A stretch of DNA of 64,000 bases from NCBI GenBank assembly GCA_965250115.1, contig CBDFNJ010000002.1:1364001-1428000 (forward strand), read 5' to 3'. Below, one piece after another: positions 34,839 through 43,896 of this stretch (within the stretch, counting starts at the first letter, position 1; each line of letters opens with the position of its first letter). This DNA comes from CBDFHB01 sp965250115 (lineage in GTDB: Bacteria > Acidobacteriota > Vicinamibacteria > Marinacidobacterales > SMYC01). The position numbers and the translations under genes were made by a program. Under the pieces are notes generated by a model. It did not search any database and was not told where the DNA came from. It saw only the letters and a list, made by a program, of their open reading frames with translations.

Positions 34839-36392
34839 GTGCGCGCGGGCAATGCCTATGGCTTCAGCGCGTGGTCCGAGTGGTCGAGCTTCGACTTCGG
34901 CGATGTCGGCATCGTTCCCGACGCGCCCGTGCCGCTGAGCCCTGGAGACGGCGCCGTCATCCTGTCGGGCTCGGTGACGCTCGACGTCTCTTCGGAGGAG
35001 TCGGCAGATCGATACGATTTCGATATCTGGTATTGGGACGGCGCTGCCTGGCTCTACTACTACACCTATGCCACGTCGCAGAGTGAGCAGCGGTTCTGGC
35101 CGGTCTTTTCGAATACGGCTTACCAATGGCGGGCGCGCGTCGAGAACGCCTTCGGGACGTCTGATTGGAGCGTATGGTCGGGGTTCGACTTCGGGCTCGT
35201 GCCGCATCTTCCCGCCACTCCCAATCCCTTGGCACCCGTGGACGGCGCCACTTTCGGATCGGGCTCGGTGAAACTCCAAGTCGAAGCGGTCCTGACCGCA
35301 ACGGCCTACGAGTTCCAGATCGAATACTGGGACGGTCTCGCCTGGCGGACCTACTATACCTATGGGCAGTCGACGGCCGCGCAAACCTTTTGGCCGTACT
35401 ACGCGGACACCTCCTACCGCTGGCGCGCCCGGGCACAAAACGATTTCGGATGGAGCGAATGGTTCTCCTGGTCGCACTTCGACTTCGGGAACCTGTCCCG
35501 CCCGCCCTCAGCGCCGACGCCCGTCGCACCCGTTGATGGAGCTTCGGTGACGACGAGCTCCGTGACGTTGAGCGTCGATCCGAGCCAGGGAGCAAGCCAA
35601 TACGAGTTCGAGATCTGGTATGCCGTCTCGGGCGAGTGGCGCTACTACTACACCTACGGGACGAGCGCCGGCTCTCAGAGATTTTGGCCCGTTTATGACG
35701 ATACCTACTACCTGTGGCGCGCCCGTGCGGAGAACGGCGACGGTTGGAGCGAGTGGTCCGTTGATAGCAACTTCACCTTCGGAAACGTTGGCGTGCCCCC
35801 GGTGGAAGGAGAGTGGGCTTATCCGGTCGGTTCTGCCGACGGCGGAGCGGGTTGGTACGTGAGTCTCGGTCTGGGCGAGAGCTGGTACTCCAGCCTATTG
35901 GGGCGATGGTTCCGTGGACACCTGGGAGAGGACTGGTTCCGCTCGTCGGGATCGTCGCTAGGCCAGCCCGTCTATGCGGCCGCCGCAGGCGACGTCGTCA
36001 CCGTGTTGCAAAACTGTGGCAACTACGTCGACGTCGTCATCCTACGACACGACCTCGTGGAGGACGGCGGATCGGTCTATTCGTTCTACGGCCACATCGA
36101 GACGAACGGTTACGTTTCCGTAGGAGACCGCGTCGAGCGTCGCCAGCAGATCGGCATCATCGGCGATCCGGTGGACTTCAACCCGCACCTTCATTTCGAG
36201 GTCAAGAACGAGACGGCACTACTGAACGCGCCGTTCTCCGGTTGCTCCGATATCCCGGGCGGCGTCTACGTCAGCGCGGGCTACTCGGGAGTCTCGAACG
36301 ATTACGACGGCGGCGCGTATTACGATCCGACCGACAGCGTTCTCGGCAATCGCTACTATCCGGGCGGCCGCTTCGTCGACGAGCACCGATGA
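34839..36392 (+). pseudogene. GH25-like/Fn3/M23 peptidoglycan hydrolase, C-terminal part with M23 peptidase
   Basis: In-frame continuation of the 33957 gene; coding resumes right after TAG 34805. It holds the rest of repeat 1 and three more ~90-residue Fn3-like repeats, each with YEF(Q/D/E)I(E/W)YWD and a WRAR strand. A Gly/Trp-rich M23 (LytM) endopeptidase domain follows: zinc ligands in GHLGEDWF and HLHFEVKN, with FYGHIETNGYVSVGDRV between. The intact protein would be 811 aa and would combine a muramidase-like and a peptidase domain for murein cleavage. The C-terminal tail GNRYYPGGRFVDEHR and stop are part of a 74-bp repeat found again at 53.7 kb. Confidence 0.88.
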
Positions 36393-36409
36393 GAGACAGG
36401 GGCTCTCAG
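36336..36409. repeat. 74-bp repeat, copy 1 (3' end of M23 gene)
   Basis: Covers the last 18 codons, the TGA stop, and a small hairpin TGAGAG-N7-CTCTCA. It matches 53713-53786 with two mismatches. The hairpin includes the stop codon and could act as a terminator. Confidence 0.85.
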
Positions 36410-36799
36410 GCGCCTACCCGGCGCCACCCGCAAACTCATTCGAACCCCCGTCGAGCGCAATTCCGATGGTTTCCAAGCAGCATCATGGATCTAATGTCCT
36501 AAGTCTAGTCAAACCTGCTCGAGCAGTTGTCGTAAGCTATTCCAGACGGCTACTCGAACTCAGTCCCTGCGCGAAATCTGTGAACAATATGGGCGCAGAA
36601 CATCGCTTGGCCGCGACTCTCGCTGAATCCGCGCGTCCGCTGTCGGCATTTCCCCACGGCGTGAGGCCGCTCCCCGACGCCCGTCCCCGCAAATACAACA
36701 AGGCAAAGGCGCTCGGGTCTCTCGCCATCAAGGGCCGTACGGCACATGCTTTGCCAGCAAGTGAGCTAAACCCCAATCGATCAACCCACGGTGGCAACG
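36410..36799. other. Intergenic region before the third giant gene
   Basis: About 390 bp. Short open frames exist on both strands without ribosome sites. No repeats, tRNA or recognisable regulatory element. Confidence 0.4.
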
Positions 36800-39700
36800 A
36801 TGAATTCAGATGCCGGAGCGTCAGTGACCTCGAGGCTCGCGGTCGCTTTGATCTTTGGGATAGCGTTTGCCGTTTCCACCGCCCATGCTGAGGTAGTCCT
36901 TCACCCGGACGGTTGGACTGATCCCGATCTCACGTGTGGGGGCGGCGCCGATGCCGCGTGCCACGACCCCGCGGATTGCAGCTACACTACTGGGACGGGT
37001 ATCGAGCGACTTCTCGTCTTTACCTATGTCCACGAGGGCTGCAACGCCCTAGCACCTCACGATCCACAGGTGAGCGTCACTTATGGCGGGCAGGCCATGA
37101 CACGAGCCGTGAGCCACGTCCGCATCAACGGGAGCTGTTTCTGGCGAAGCTCGATTTTTTGCCTGAAGGAAGCAGACATCCCTGCCGGGAGCAACGACTT
37201 CATCGTCTCTGGTCAGGATCTCTGGTCGACTACCCACGCGTCCTACGCGCTCTATACGGGCGTCGATCAGACCGCACCGATTCTCGACACCGAATTCGGC
37301 GACGCGGACAACACGACCGCGACCGTCTCGACCCAGGCCTCGTTCACCGTAGCGCCGGGCGGCATGGCCGTCGCGAGCGCGACCAGCTCGAGTGGCAATC
37401 CGAACTTTTTCGATTGGTCGGGCAACACTCCCGCCTGGACCGAAGGCGTCGACATCGACCGATGCAGCTTCAACTCATCCACCGCCAACACCAGCATCGC
37501 CTATGCGGCGGGGAACACGACCGACAGCGTCTCCGTCGTCGTCGGCTGGGCGATCGATTACGAGGTGATTACCGCGATGAGTCTGAACCCTGTCGCCCCC
37601 CACAACCATTGGAGGGACACGGATTGGAAGAATCGCAAGAAGATCGCTTTCGACAACAGCGGCCAAAGCGAGAACCTGACGGACTTCCCGGTTCTGGTTT
37701 GGCTCGACAGCACCAATTTCGACTACTCCAAGACTCAACCCGGCGGCATCGACATTCGTTTCGTAGATTCGGACGACGTAACCGTCCTCGACTATGAGAT
37801 CGAAGAGTGGAATCCCGGGGGCACATCCTATGTCTGGGTGCGTGTACCTCAAGTACGTGGGAATTCCACCGACGATTCCATCTTCATCTACTACAGCAAC
37901 CCGACGGTCGGCGCCGGAGCCCCGAACGCGCCCGGCGTTTGGATCAGAGGATACGAGTCCGTCTACCATCTCCACGACGACTTCGCCGACGCGAGCGGTA
38001 ACCACGTCGCCGCGACCAACGGAGGATCTGCCGACGGAAACGTCATTCCGCTCGTCGGTGACTATCAGACCTTCGACCCCTCCGAGACCGATTTCATCGA
38101 TCTCAATTGGACGTCGAACTACGGCGCCAGCCAGGATTTCACCTGGTCCGGTTGGATCAAGAGCCGCCCGAGCGGGATTCGGGCCGACGACGCCATTCTC
38201 GGCATCGAAGACCGGGGCGGCGGCGACAACTCCGAGCTTCGCTTCGCCTTCCGGGAGACCGCCGCCGGTCAGCCCAATCCTCCTGACGTCTGGCAAACAT
38301 TCGCGTGGCCGGACGCGGGCGGAAACTATTCGAACACGAACGCGCTGAGCTTGACCCCGGATGTTTGGTACTACATGGTGATGATGCGCGACGGAGCGAC
38401 CGCCCGTATGTTCCTCAACGGCGCCCAAATCGACAACCAACCGATCGGCACCGGCGCGATCACGTTTCCCGGCGGCGCCAACAACACGCTCCTCATTGGA
38501 GCCCAATACGACACCGCGATCGGCGGCGGAGCAAAGCGTAATTGGTTCCTCGGACACATCGACGAAGTGCGGACGGCGACCACACGCCGCTTCGCCGATT
38601 GGATCGCGGCGCAGTACCTTTCTGTGACGTGCGCGTACACGAGCGTGGGCGCCGAGCAGGACATCATCTACGTCCGCTCCGTTGGCGACGCTCCCAACTA
38701 TGTCGTCGGGGACGTGGATGCCACTCAAGGCTCCAAGGTGGTGGATGGCAACGGCACCATGTGGTTGATGGCGAACCGGGGCAGGGGTGATCACATCAAT
38801 ATCAACGGGACGGATTACGTCATTCAGTCGGTCGATACCGAAACGCAGCTGACGCTGACGTCCGCTTTCGATCAATCGAGCGCCATGAACCTTCCATATA
38901 CCATCGCGCGCCAGTTTCTAGACCTGCAGCCGTGGGAGGACTGTGTCGACAATACCGCGGTCTGTCCGGTGTTTCCGGTCTCGTCCAACAACCTTGTCAA
39001 TGACGAGCGCAGCGAGATCGGGGTCGCCTATAAGGACCCGACGACACACACCGCGCTCCTCATCGACGACTCGATCACCGACGCCTTCCATACGATCACG
39101 CTCACCGTCGATCACGCGAACCGGCACTATGGCATCGAAGGTCAAGGCGCGGTACTCGATAACGGCATTAACGTCAACGACGGACTGAGGATTCGGGATG
39201 ACTTCGTCACCGTGGAGTGGCTCGAGATAAAAAACGGCGCCGTTGGCACAGACGGTATCGAAGTACGCAATATCGCCGTGTCGAATCAAATCGTTCTGAG
39301 AAATCTTGTCGTTCACGACGTCGGCCAGCATGGAATCAGCGGCACCGGCGTCGAGCTCAACTTGGATGCTTACAACAACATTATTTACGACGTAGTCGAT
39401 GTAGGAATCCGCCTCGCCCCCGGTCCCCCCAATCCGGGCACGTCGGTACGCATCCTCAACAACACCATCTACAGCAACGGCGGTAACGGCATGCGCAGTC
39501 TCGGCGGCGGTCCCGATACCCCGTTCCTGGTGCGGAACAACATCTCCCACGGCAACGTTGGCGTGTCCTACCTTTTCTCACTACCCGTGAACGCGGCCAG
39601 CAGCAACAACCTCGCAAGCGATGGTACCGCCACGACCCACAGCTCGGCCGGCGGCGGCCGCGACAGCGTGTGCCTGAGCGGCGCCGGGTGCGTGAACTTC

Positions 39701-40780
39701 GTCGACGACGCCTCACCCGGACTCGACCTCCACCTACTCCCAACCAGCTTTGCAATCGGCAAAGCGACAGATCTTTCGGGAACGCTCTTCTACGACATCG
39801 ACGGTGGCGCACGCCAGACACCGTGGGATATCGGAGCGGACGATGTCGATGCCACGACCGCAGTTCAGCTGGTCTCGTTTGCTGCAGTCGGGGGCGACGG
39901 CGAGATCGTGTTGCGTTGGGAAACCGGCTCAGAGATCGATAATCTCGGGTTTGACGTGTACCGCGCGACGTCGAGAGCCAGCTCCTACGAGCGGGTAACG
40001 TCGAGACCCATACCCGGCTTGGGGAGCTCTCCCGCAGGAGCTCGCTATCGCTTCACCGACTCGGACGTCGCGAACGGCACGACCTACTGGTACGAGCTCG
40101 AGGACATCGAGACCACGGGCGCGACAACACGGCACGGTCCGGTCTTCGCCATCCCCGGTGTCCAACCCCCGTCCTCGGAAAACGACGCGCCCAACGTGCC
40201 GTCGTCGGCGTGGATCACCTACGGGGATCCCGCGAAAAACACACTGCAGGTCCTGTCGCGCGGCCGCGACCAAGTGGTGATCGAGCTCGCCACCGAAGGC
40301 TTCCATGCCGAGCCCCTGGAAGACGGATCCGTCCGCATCGTCATTCCGGGTTTCGAGTACGTGGGCGTCGCCGGCGCCCCGGCGATTCCGGTCGAGCGCC
40401 GCTGGGTGGACGCGGTCGCAGGCCGCAAAGTCGAGCTGGTCTCGGTTCGAGCGCGATCCGTCGAAGCCTTCGACGGGTTGAAACCAGCAAGCACCTCGGT
40501 TCCAGAGCTCGTCGCCGATCGACACGGTAACGTCAAAGCTTCCAGCCGACGCGCCCGCACCCGGTTCAATCGGCCAGGACTCTATCCTCGAGAGCCAGCC
40601 CGCATCGCCGAGGTGGCGTTCCAACAGGAAAGAAAAAAGGCTCTCGTCGAGCTCGCCCCGTTGCGATGGGACCCGTCGTCGGGACAGCTTCTGTTGTCGA
40701 AGCGGCTGACGGTTCGTATCGCCTTCAAAGGTCGCGAGCCCAGCGAGTCCACGGTGGATGGCTTGCGCGGACGACGATGA
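36800..40780 (+). CDS. DUF2341/LamG/beta-helix surface protein with C25 domain, first part (to in-frame TGA)
   Basis: Start ATG 36800 with signal peptide (LAVALIFGIAFAVSTAHA). Residues ~20-270: a jelly-roll-like N-terminal domain with paired Cys. Then DUF2341 (DWKNRKKIAFDNSGQSENL, FPVLVWLDS), LamG (LSLTPDVWYYMVMMRDG, GHIDEVRTATTRRFADWIAA), the NRGRGDHININGTDYVIQSV module, right-handed beta-helix rungs (VVHDVGQHGISGTGVELNL) and the Fn3-like module common to all three paralogues (LRWETGSEIDNLGFDVYRA). TGA at 40778-40780 interrupts it inside the linker (RGRR-stop-LRTQGQRSALAQLV). The same frame continues to the protease domain. CGA to TGA (C to T) would explain the stop. Confidence 0.85.
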   Translation: MNSDAGASVTSRLAVALIFGIAFAVSTAHAEVVLHPDGWTDPDLTCGGGADAACHDPADCSYTTGTGIERLLVFTYVHEGCNALAPHDPQVSVTYGGQAMTRAVSHVRINGSCFWRSSIFCLKEADIPAGSNDFIVSGQDLWSTTHASYALYTGVDQTAPILDTEFGDADNTTATVSTQASFTVAPGGMAVASATSSSGNPNFFDWSGNTPAWTEGVDIDRCSFNSSTANTSIAYAAGNTTDSVSVVVGWAIDYEVITAMSLNPVAPHNHWRDTDWKNRKKIAFDNSGQSENLTDFPVLVWLDSTNFDYSKTQPGGIDIRFVDSDDVTVLDYEIEEWNPGGTSYVWVRVPQVRGNSTDDSIFIYYSNPTVGAGAPNAPGVWIRGYESVYHLHDDFADASGNHVAATNGGSADGNVIPLVGDYQTFDPSETDFIDLNWTSNYGASQDFTWSGWIKSRPSGIRADDAILGIEDRGGGDNSELRFAFRETAAGQPNPPDVWQTFAWPDAGGNYSNTNALSLTPDVWYYMVMMRDGATARMFLNGAQIDNQPIGTGAITFPGGANNTLLIGAQYDTAIGGGAKRNWFLGHIDEVRTATTRRFADWIAAQYLSVTCAYTSVGAEQDIIYVRSVGDAPNYVVGDVDATQGSKVVDGNGTMWLMANRGRGDHININGTDYVIQSVDTETQLTLTSAFDQSSAMNLPYTIARQFLDLQPWEDCVDNTAVCPVFPVSSNNLVNDERSEIGVAYKDPTTHTALLIDDSITDAFHTITLTVDHANRHYGIEGQGAVLDNGINVNDGLRIRDDFVTVEWLEIKNGAVGTDGIEVRNIAVSNQIVLRNLVVHDVGQHGISGTGVELNLDAYNNIIYDVVDVGIRLAPGPPNPGTSVRILNNTIYSNGGNGMRSLGGGPDTPFLVRNNISHGNVGVSYLFSLPVNAASSNNLASDGTATTHSSAGGGRDSVCLSGAGCVNFVDDASPGLDLHLLPTSFAIGKATDLSGTLFYDIDGGARQTPWDIGADDVDATTAVQLVSFAAVGGDGEIVLRWETGSEIDNLGFDVYRATSRASSYERVTSRPIPGLGSSPAGARYRFTDSDVANGTTYWYELEDIETTGATTRHGPVFAIPGVQPPSSENDAPNVPSSAWITYGDPAKNTLQVLSRGRDQVVIELATEGFHAEPLEDGSVRIVIPGFEYVGVAGAPAIPVERRWVDAVAGRKVELVSVRARSVEAFDGLKPASTSVPELVADRHGNVKASSRRARTRFNRPGLYPREPARIAEVAFQQERKKALVELAPLRWDPSSGQLLLSKRLTVRIAFKGREPSESTVDGLRGRR

Positions 40781-40816
40781 CTGAGGACGCAAGGCCAGCG
40801 GTCGGCTCTGGCGCAG

Positions 40817-42931
40817 TTGGTCACTCACAACGCTGGCCTATACGCCGTCCGCTACGAAGAGCTCTTCGGGGAGCGACACGGAAGACACTACCCGGTACGC
40901 CTCAGTCGCCGCGGGAAGCCGGTCGCTTTTCACCTGTCGACGGAGCGATTCGGCCCGGGCACGACGCTGTATTTCTGGAGCGACGGTGCGAGCGCGAATC
41001 CCGATGGGAACGAAGCCGTCTACGAGCTTGAGCGCGGCGATGGACTTCGGATGCCTGTCGACGATGTTCCGCCATCGGGCGAGCTCGTGAGTCACGTTTG
41101 GACCCGTCTCGAACAGGAAGAGAGCCATCTATATCAAGCCACACTGATCGACGCCGAGGATTTGTGGCTTTGGGACTACCTGTTCGCGCCTGACACCAAG
41201 AGCTTTACGTTCAACGTCGCTGGCCTCGGGCGCATCCCTGAAGGGGGACGAGCTCGAGTCGAGATCCTGGGTGCGAGCGATTCAGCTGAAGATCCAGACC
41301 ACCATGTCAGGGTGTCTGTGAACGGGACGTTCCTGGGAGAGGATCGGTTCGACGGAAAGGCATACCGCGAGCTCGAGCTCGAGCTGCCGCCGGGGGTTCT
41401 CGTCGAAGGGACCAACAGCCTCGAGATCGAGAACGTCGGCGATACCGATACCGCCTACTCGATGGTGATGCTCGACCGGTACGACGTCACCTACCCGAGA
41501 GAGCTCGTCCTCGAAGGGGGCGTGCTCGAAGGCCGCGCGCCCGTATCCGGCACGATCCAGGTCGACGGCGCCTCGTTCGCTCTCGACGTCACCGGCGAGC
41601 ATCCCGTGTGGTTGAACGGCGCCCACTTCCGCGCGAACGCCCGGCATCGTTACCGCGTCTTCAGCGCGCATGCGCTCCTGAGCCCAGGCATCCGACGGGT
41701 CCAGCGAACCAATCTTCGAAAAACACGCCGCCAAATCGACTATCTCGTCATCGGGCCGCAAGCCTTTATCGGTGTCGCCGCGCCGCTTCTATCTCACCGA
41801 GCGTCTCAGGGTCTCGCGGTGAAGAGCGTCTCTGCCGAAGATATCTTCACAGAATTCGGCCACGGTGAAAAGAGCCCCGAGGCCATCCAAGCGTTCTTGA
41901 CGCATGCGTATCATCTTTGGAAACGACCGTCGGTGAGATACGTCCTGCTGCTCGGTGATGCCAGCTACGACCCAAAAGATTTCCTGCAAACAGGTGTCGC
42001 GAGTCATCTACCTTCCCCGACCGTCCGCACGAGCTACCTGTGGACGGTATCGGATCTCGTCTACGCGTCCGTCAACGGCGACGACCGCCTCCCCGATCTC
42101 GCTATCGGGAGGCTCCCGGCGGCGTCGGTCGACGAAGCGCGTCAGATGGTCGAGAAGATCCTCGCGTACGAGCGCGGCGACCCGAGTAGGTTCGCGCGAG
42201 TCGTCTTGGTGAGCGACGACCCGGATGAAGCGGGAAATTTCATCGCTAACGCCGAGGAGCTGGCAGCAAGCGTGCTCGCGGGGGTCGACACCGAGAAGAT
42301 CTATCTGCCGCAGTTGGGTAGCGCGGGCGCGCGCCAGAAAGTTGTCGAAGCCTTCGACCGGGGCTCGTCCGTGATGAGCTATGTGGGTCACGGGGGCATT
42401 CACCTTTGGGCAGATGAGCAGATTTTCAGAAACGCCGATATCGCGTCGCTATCACCGCAAGCCGATCAGCCCATCCTGCTCACGATGAACTGCCTGAACG
42501 GGTACTTCCAGTTTCCGTATTTCGATACGCTGAGCGAAAAGCTCCTCAAACAGCCGGATCGAGGTGTCGTCGCCGCTATCTCGCCGAGCGGACTGAGCCT
42601 CGATGCGCCGGCTCACCAGTCCACCGCGCCATCCTCGAAGCACTCAGAGACGGTCACCACGAAACGCTCGGCGACGCGTTCCTTGCAGCCCAAGAGGTAT
42701 ACGCGGACAGCGGTGCCTTTCCAGAGCTCCTCGGCATCTACCACCTCCTCGGCGACCCCGCGCTCAGACTCGACTAGACGCGGTCGGCACGGCGTAGGTT
42801 TTCGACGCTCTCTCTACGGGATGTGGCGCGCGGAAGTGTTTCTCGACGGGAACGAGCAACGTTGCACCCACGAGCTCATGGTCGCTACTTGCCCCTCGGT
42901 TACCCTGCACGGATGCGTTAGAACGCGATGA
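40817..42931 (+). CDS. C25 (gingipain-type) protease part of the same gene (3' end frameshifted)
   Basis: In frame with the 36800 segment; coding resumes from 40781. Beta-rich pre-domain (TAYSMVMLDRYDVTYPR, FALDVTGEHPVWLNG), then peptidase C25: IDYLVIGPQAFIGVA, VRYVLLLGDASYDPKDF, LPDLAIGRLPAASVDEARQ, catalytic His in SYVGHGGIHLWAD and Cys in LTMNCLNGYFQF. After DAPAHQ (about 42615-42622) the frame becomes Ser/Thr/Arg-rich noise. The true ending (HRAILEALRDGHHETLGDAF ... IYHLLGDPALRLD) lies one frame over and stops at TAG 42775-42777. The single missing base is near CACCAGTCCACC. The rejoined gene (36800-42777) would encode ~1,990 aa. Confidence 0.85.
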   Translation: MVTHNAGLYAVRYEELFGERHGRHYPVRLSRRGKPVAFHLSTERFGPGTTLYFWSDGASANPDGNEAVYELERGDGLRMPVDDVPPSGELVSHVWTRLEQEESHLYQATLIDAEDLWLWDYLFAPDTKSFTFNVAGLGRIPEGGRARVEILGASDSAEDPDHHVRVSVNGTFLGEDRFDGKAYRELELELPPGVLVEGTNSLEIENVGDTDTAYSMVMLDRYDVTYPRELVLEGGVLEGRAPVSGTIQVDGASFALDVTGEHPVWLNGAHFRANARHRYRVFSAHALLSPGIRRVQRTNLRKTRRQIDYLVIGPQAFIGVAAPLLSHRASQGLAVKSVSAEDIFTEFGHGEKSPEAIQAFLTHAYHLWKRPSVRYVLLLGDASYDPKDFLQTGVASHLPSPTVRTSYLWTVSDLVYASVNGDDRLPDLAIGRLPAASVDEARQMVEKILAYERGDPSRFARVVLVSDDPDEAGNFIANAEELAASVLAGVDTEKIYLPQLGSAGARQKVVEAFDRGSSVMSYVGHGGIHLWADEQIFRNADIASLSPQADQPILLTMNCLNGYFQFPYFDTLSEKLLKQPDRGVVAAISPSGLSLDAPAHQSTAPSSKHSETVTTKRSATRSLQPKRYTRTAVPFQSSSASTTSSATPRSDSTRRGRHGVGFRRSLYGMWRAEVFLDGNEQRCTHELMVATCPSVTLHGCVRTR

Positions 42932-43478
42932 GCTGATAGCCGTCACTCTGCAAAGTGATGAGAAAGGTCATCGCCGACAAGGCCAGCTCGACGGAAGCTG
43001 AGAGCTCGTCACGCTCGAAACTACGTGAGGCCGCCGTTTAGCCGCACAGGATGACGCGGACACCGGCGGCGCGGAGCTCCTCGAGTAGCTCGAGGTTCGG
43101 GTTATCCACGTGGAAGCGAGCCTGGTACGACGTATTCTGAAGCGCGTATTTCCTGGCGGCGCCGTGCAGCACTAGAGCGACTCGAACCCTCTCTTCGGGA
43201 ACACCCGCACGCGCGTGCATGTTCAGAAAGCGCGCGAGCGTTTCTATCGACGGATTGAGTCGATCGGGCTCGTTCGGCGCCCGTGCGACGTCGAAAACGG
43301 CTTTGTAGTTCTGGTCGAGGGGCGTTGGGAAATCCGGTTTCGGTACGTCGAACACGGCACCGTAAGCGCTGATACGCGGCCCTTTTTCGGCCCCGGCAGA
43401 TTCCGTGCGGCCCATGGTCCAGCCTGCTACGGCGCATAGCGCCAGCAACAGCCCGAGTCGAATCGATGGCAATCGCAT
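42918..43478 (-). pseudogene. DsrE-family secreted protein with in-frame ochre codon
   Basis: Start ATG 43478 after AGGAGG. Signal peptide (LGLLLALCAVAGWTMG). The DsrE-like fold follows: YKAVFDVARAPNEPDRLNPS, IETLARFLNMHARAGVP, VRVALVLHGAARKYALQNTS and LELLEELRAAGVRVILCG. TAA (43038-43040) stops it after ILCG, where relatives have Gln followed by TAA-type sequence (expected CGQTAASR). The frame continues with family-like sequence (LALSAMTFLITLQSDGYQLI) to a stop at 42918. CAA to TAA (C to T) explains the break. DsrE relatives handle sulfur or are of unknown function; secreted members are common in Gram-negatives. Confidence 0.8.
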
Positions 43479-43704
43479 CTTGCCTCCTGTAAACAACCTG
43501 TTTAGTTCTCGTTCGTCGATGGTGGCGTCGGCTCGAACCTACGATCCTTCATGAGCCGATGCAAGAACGGAAGGTTGACTTGATTAGAGCCGCGAAGGAA
43601 TCGAACCTGTATCCAGAGATTCCAGGTTCTCAAAGGTCGGCCGCGCCCCCGAACTCTGCGCGGCCAGGACGGATCCCGACTCGACCACACGCAGGAGGGC
43701 TGCT

Positions 43705-43896
43705 ATGATCCCGCGTGCTCGAGATCTCCCGATACTGCGGTCGACCTACGACGCCTTCCTCTTCGGCCTCTTCATTCCGGAAGGGCGCGGTGTCGGCACG
43801 ATAGCGTGGCTAGGCTTTGCCTATCGTGCACAGGCCTTAGCACCGGGATGGGTCTCGTGCGCGCGGGTGCATTGCTCGTTGCGGTCGCTGTTGTAG
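43705..43896 (+). CDS. Possible 63-aa upstream frame with strong ribosome site
   Basis: ATG 43705 follows AGGAGG with 6-bp spacing, the best ribosome site in this stretch. The product (MIPRARDLPILRSTYDAFLF, then IPEGRGVGTIAWLGFAYRA) has no family match and overlaps the start region of the SGNH hydrolase in another frame. It may be a leader peptide, or the true N-terminus of the SGNH protein separated by a frameshift near 43850. The rest of 43479-43847 holds no recognisable feature. Confidence 0.3.
   Translation: MIPRARDLPILRSTYDAFLFGLFIPEGRGVGTIAWLGFAYRAQALAPGWVSCARVHCSLRSLL

Noticed and set aside
43580..43665. tRNA-like sequence on the minus strand (GGTTCGATTCC with a partly matching acceptor stem)
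   Set aside because: The T stem pairs poorly, there is no proper anticodon stem-loop, and spacing between acceptor halves is too long. At best a degenerate remnant.
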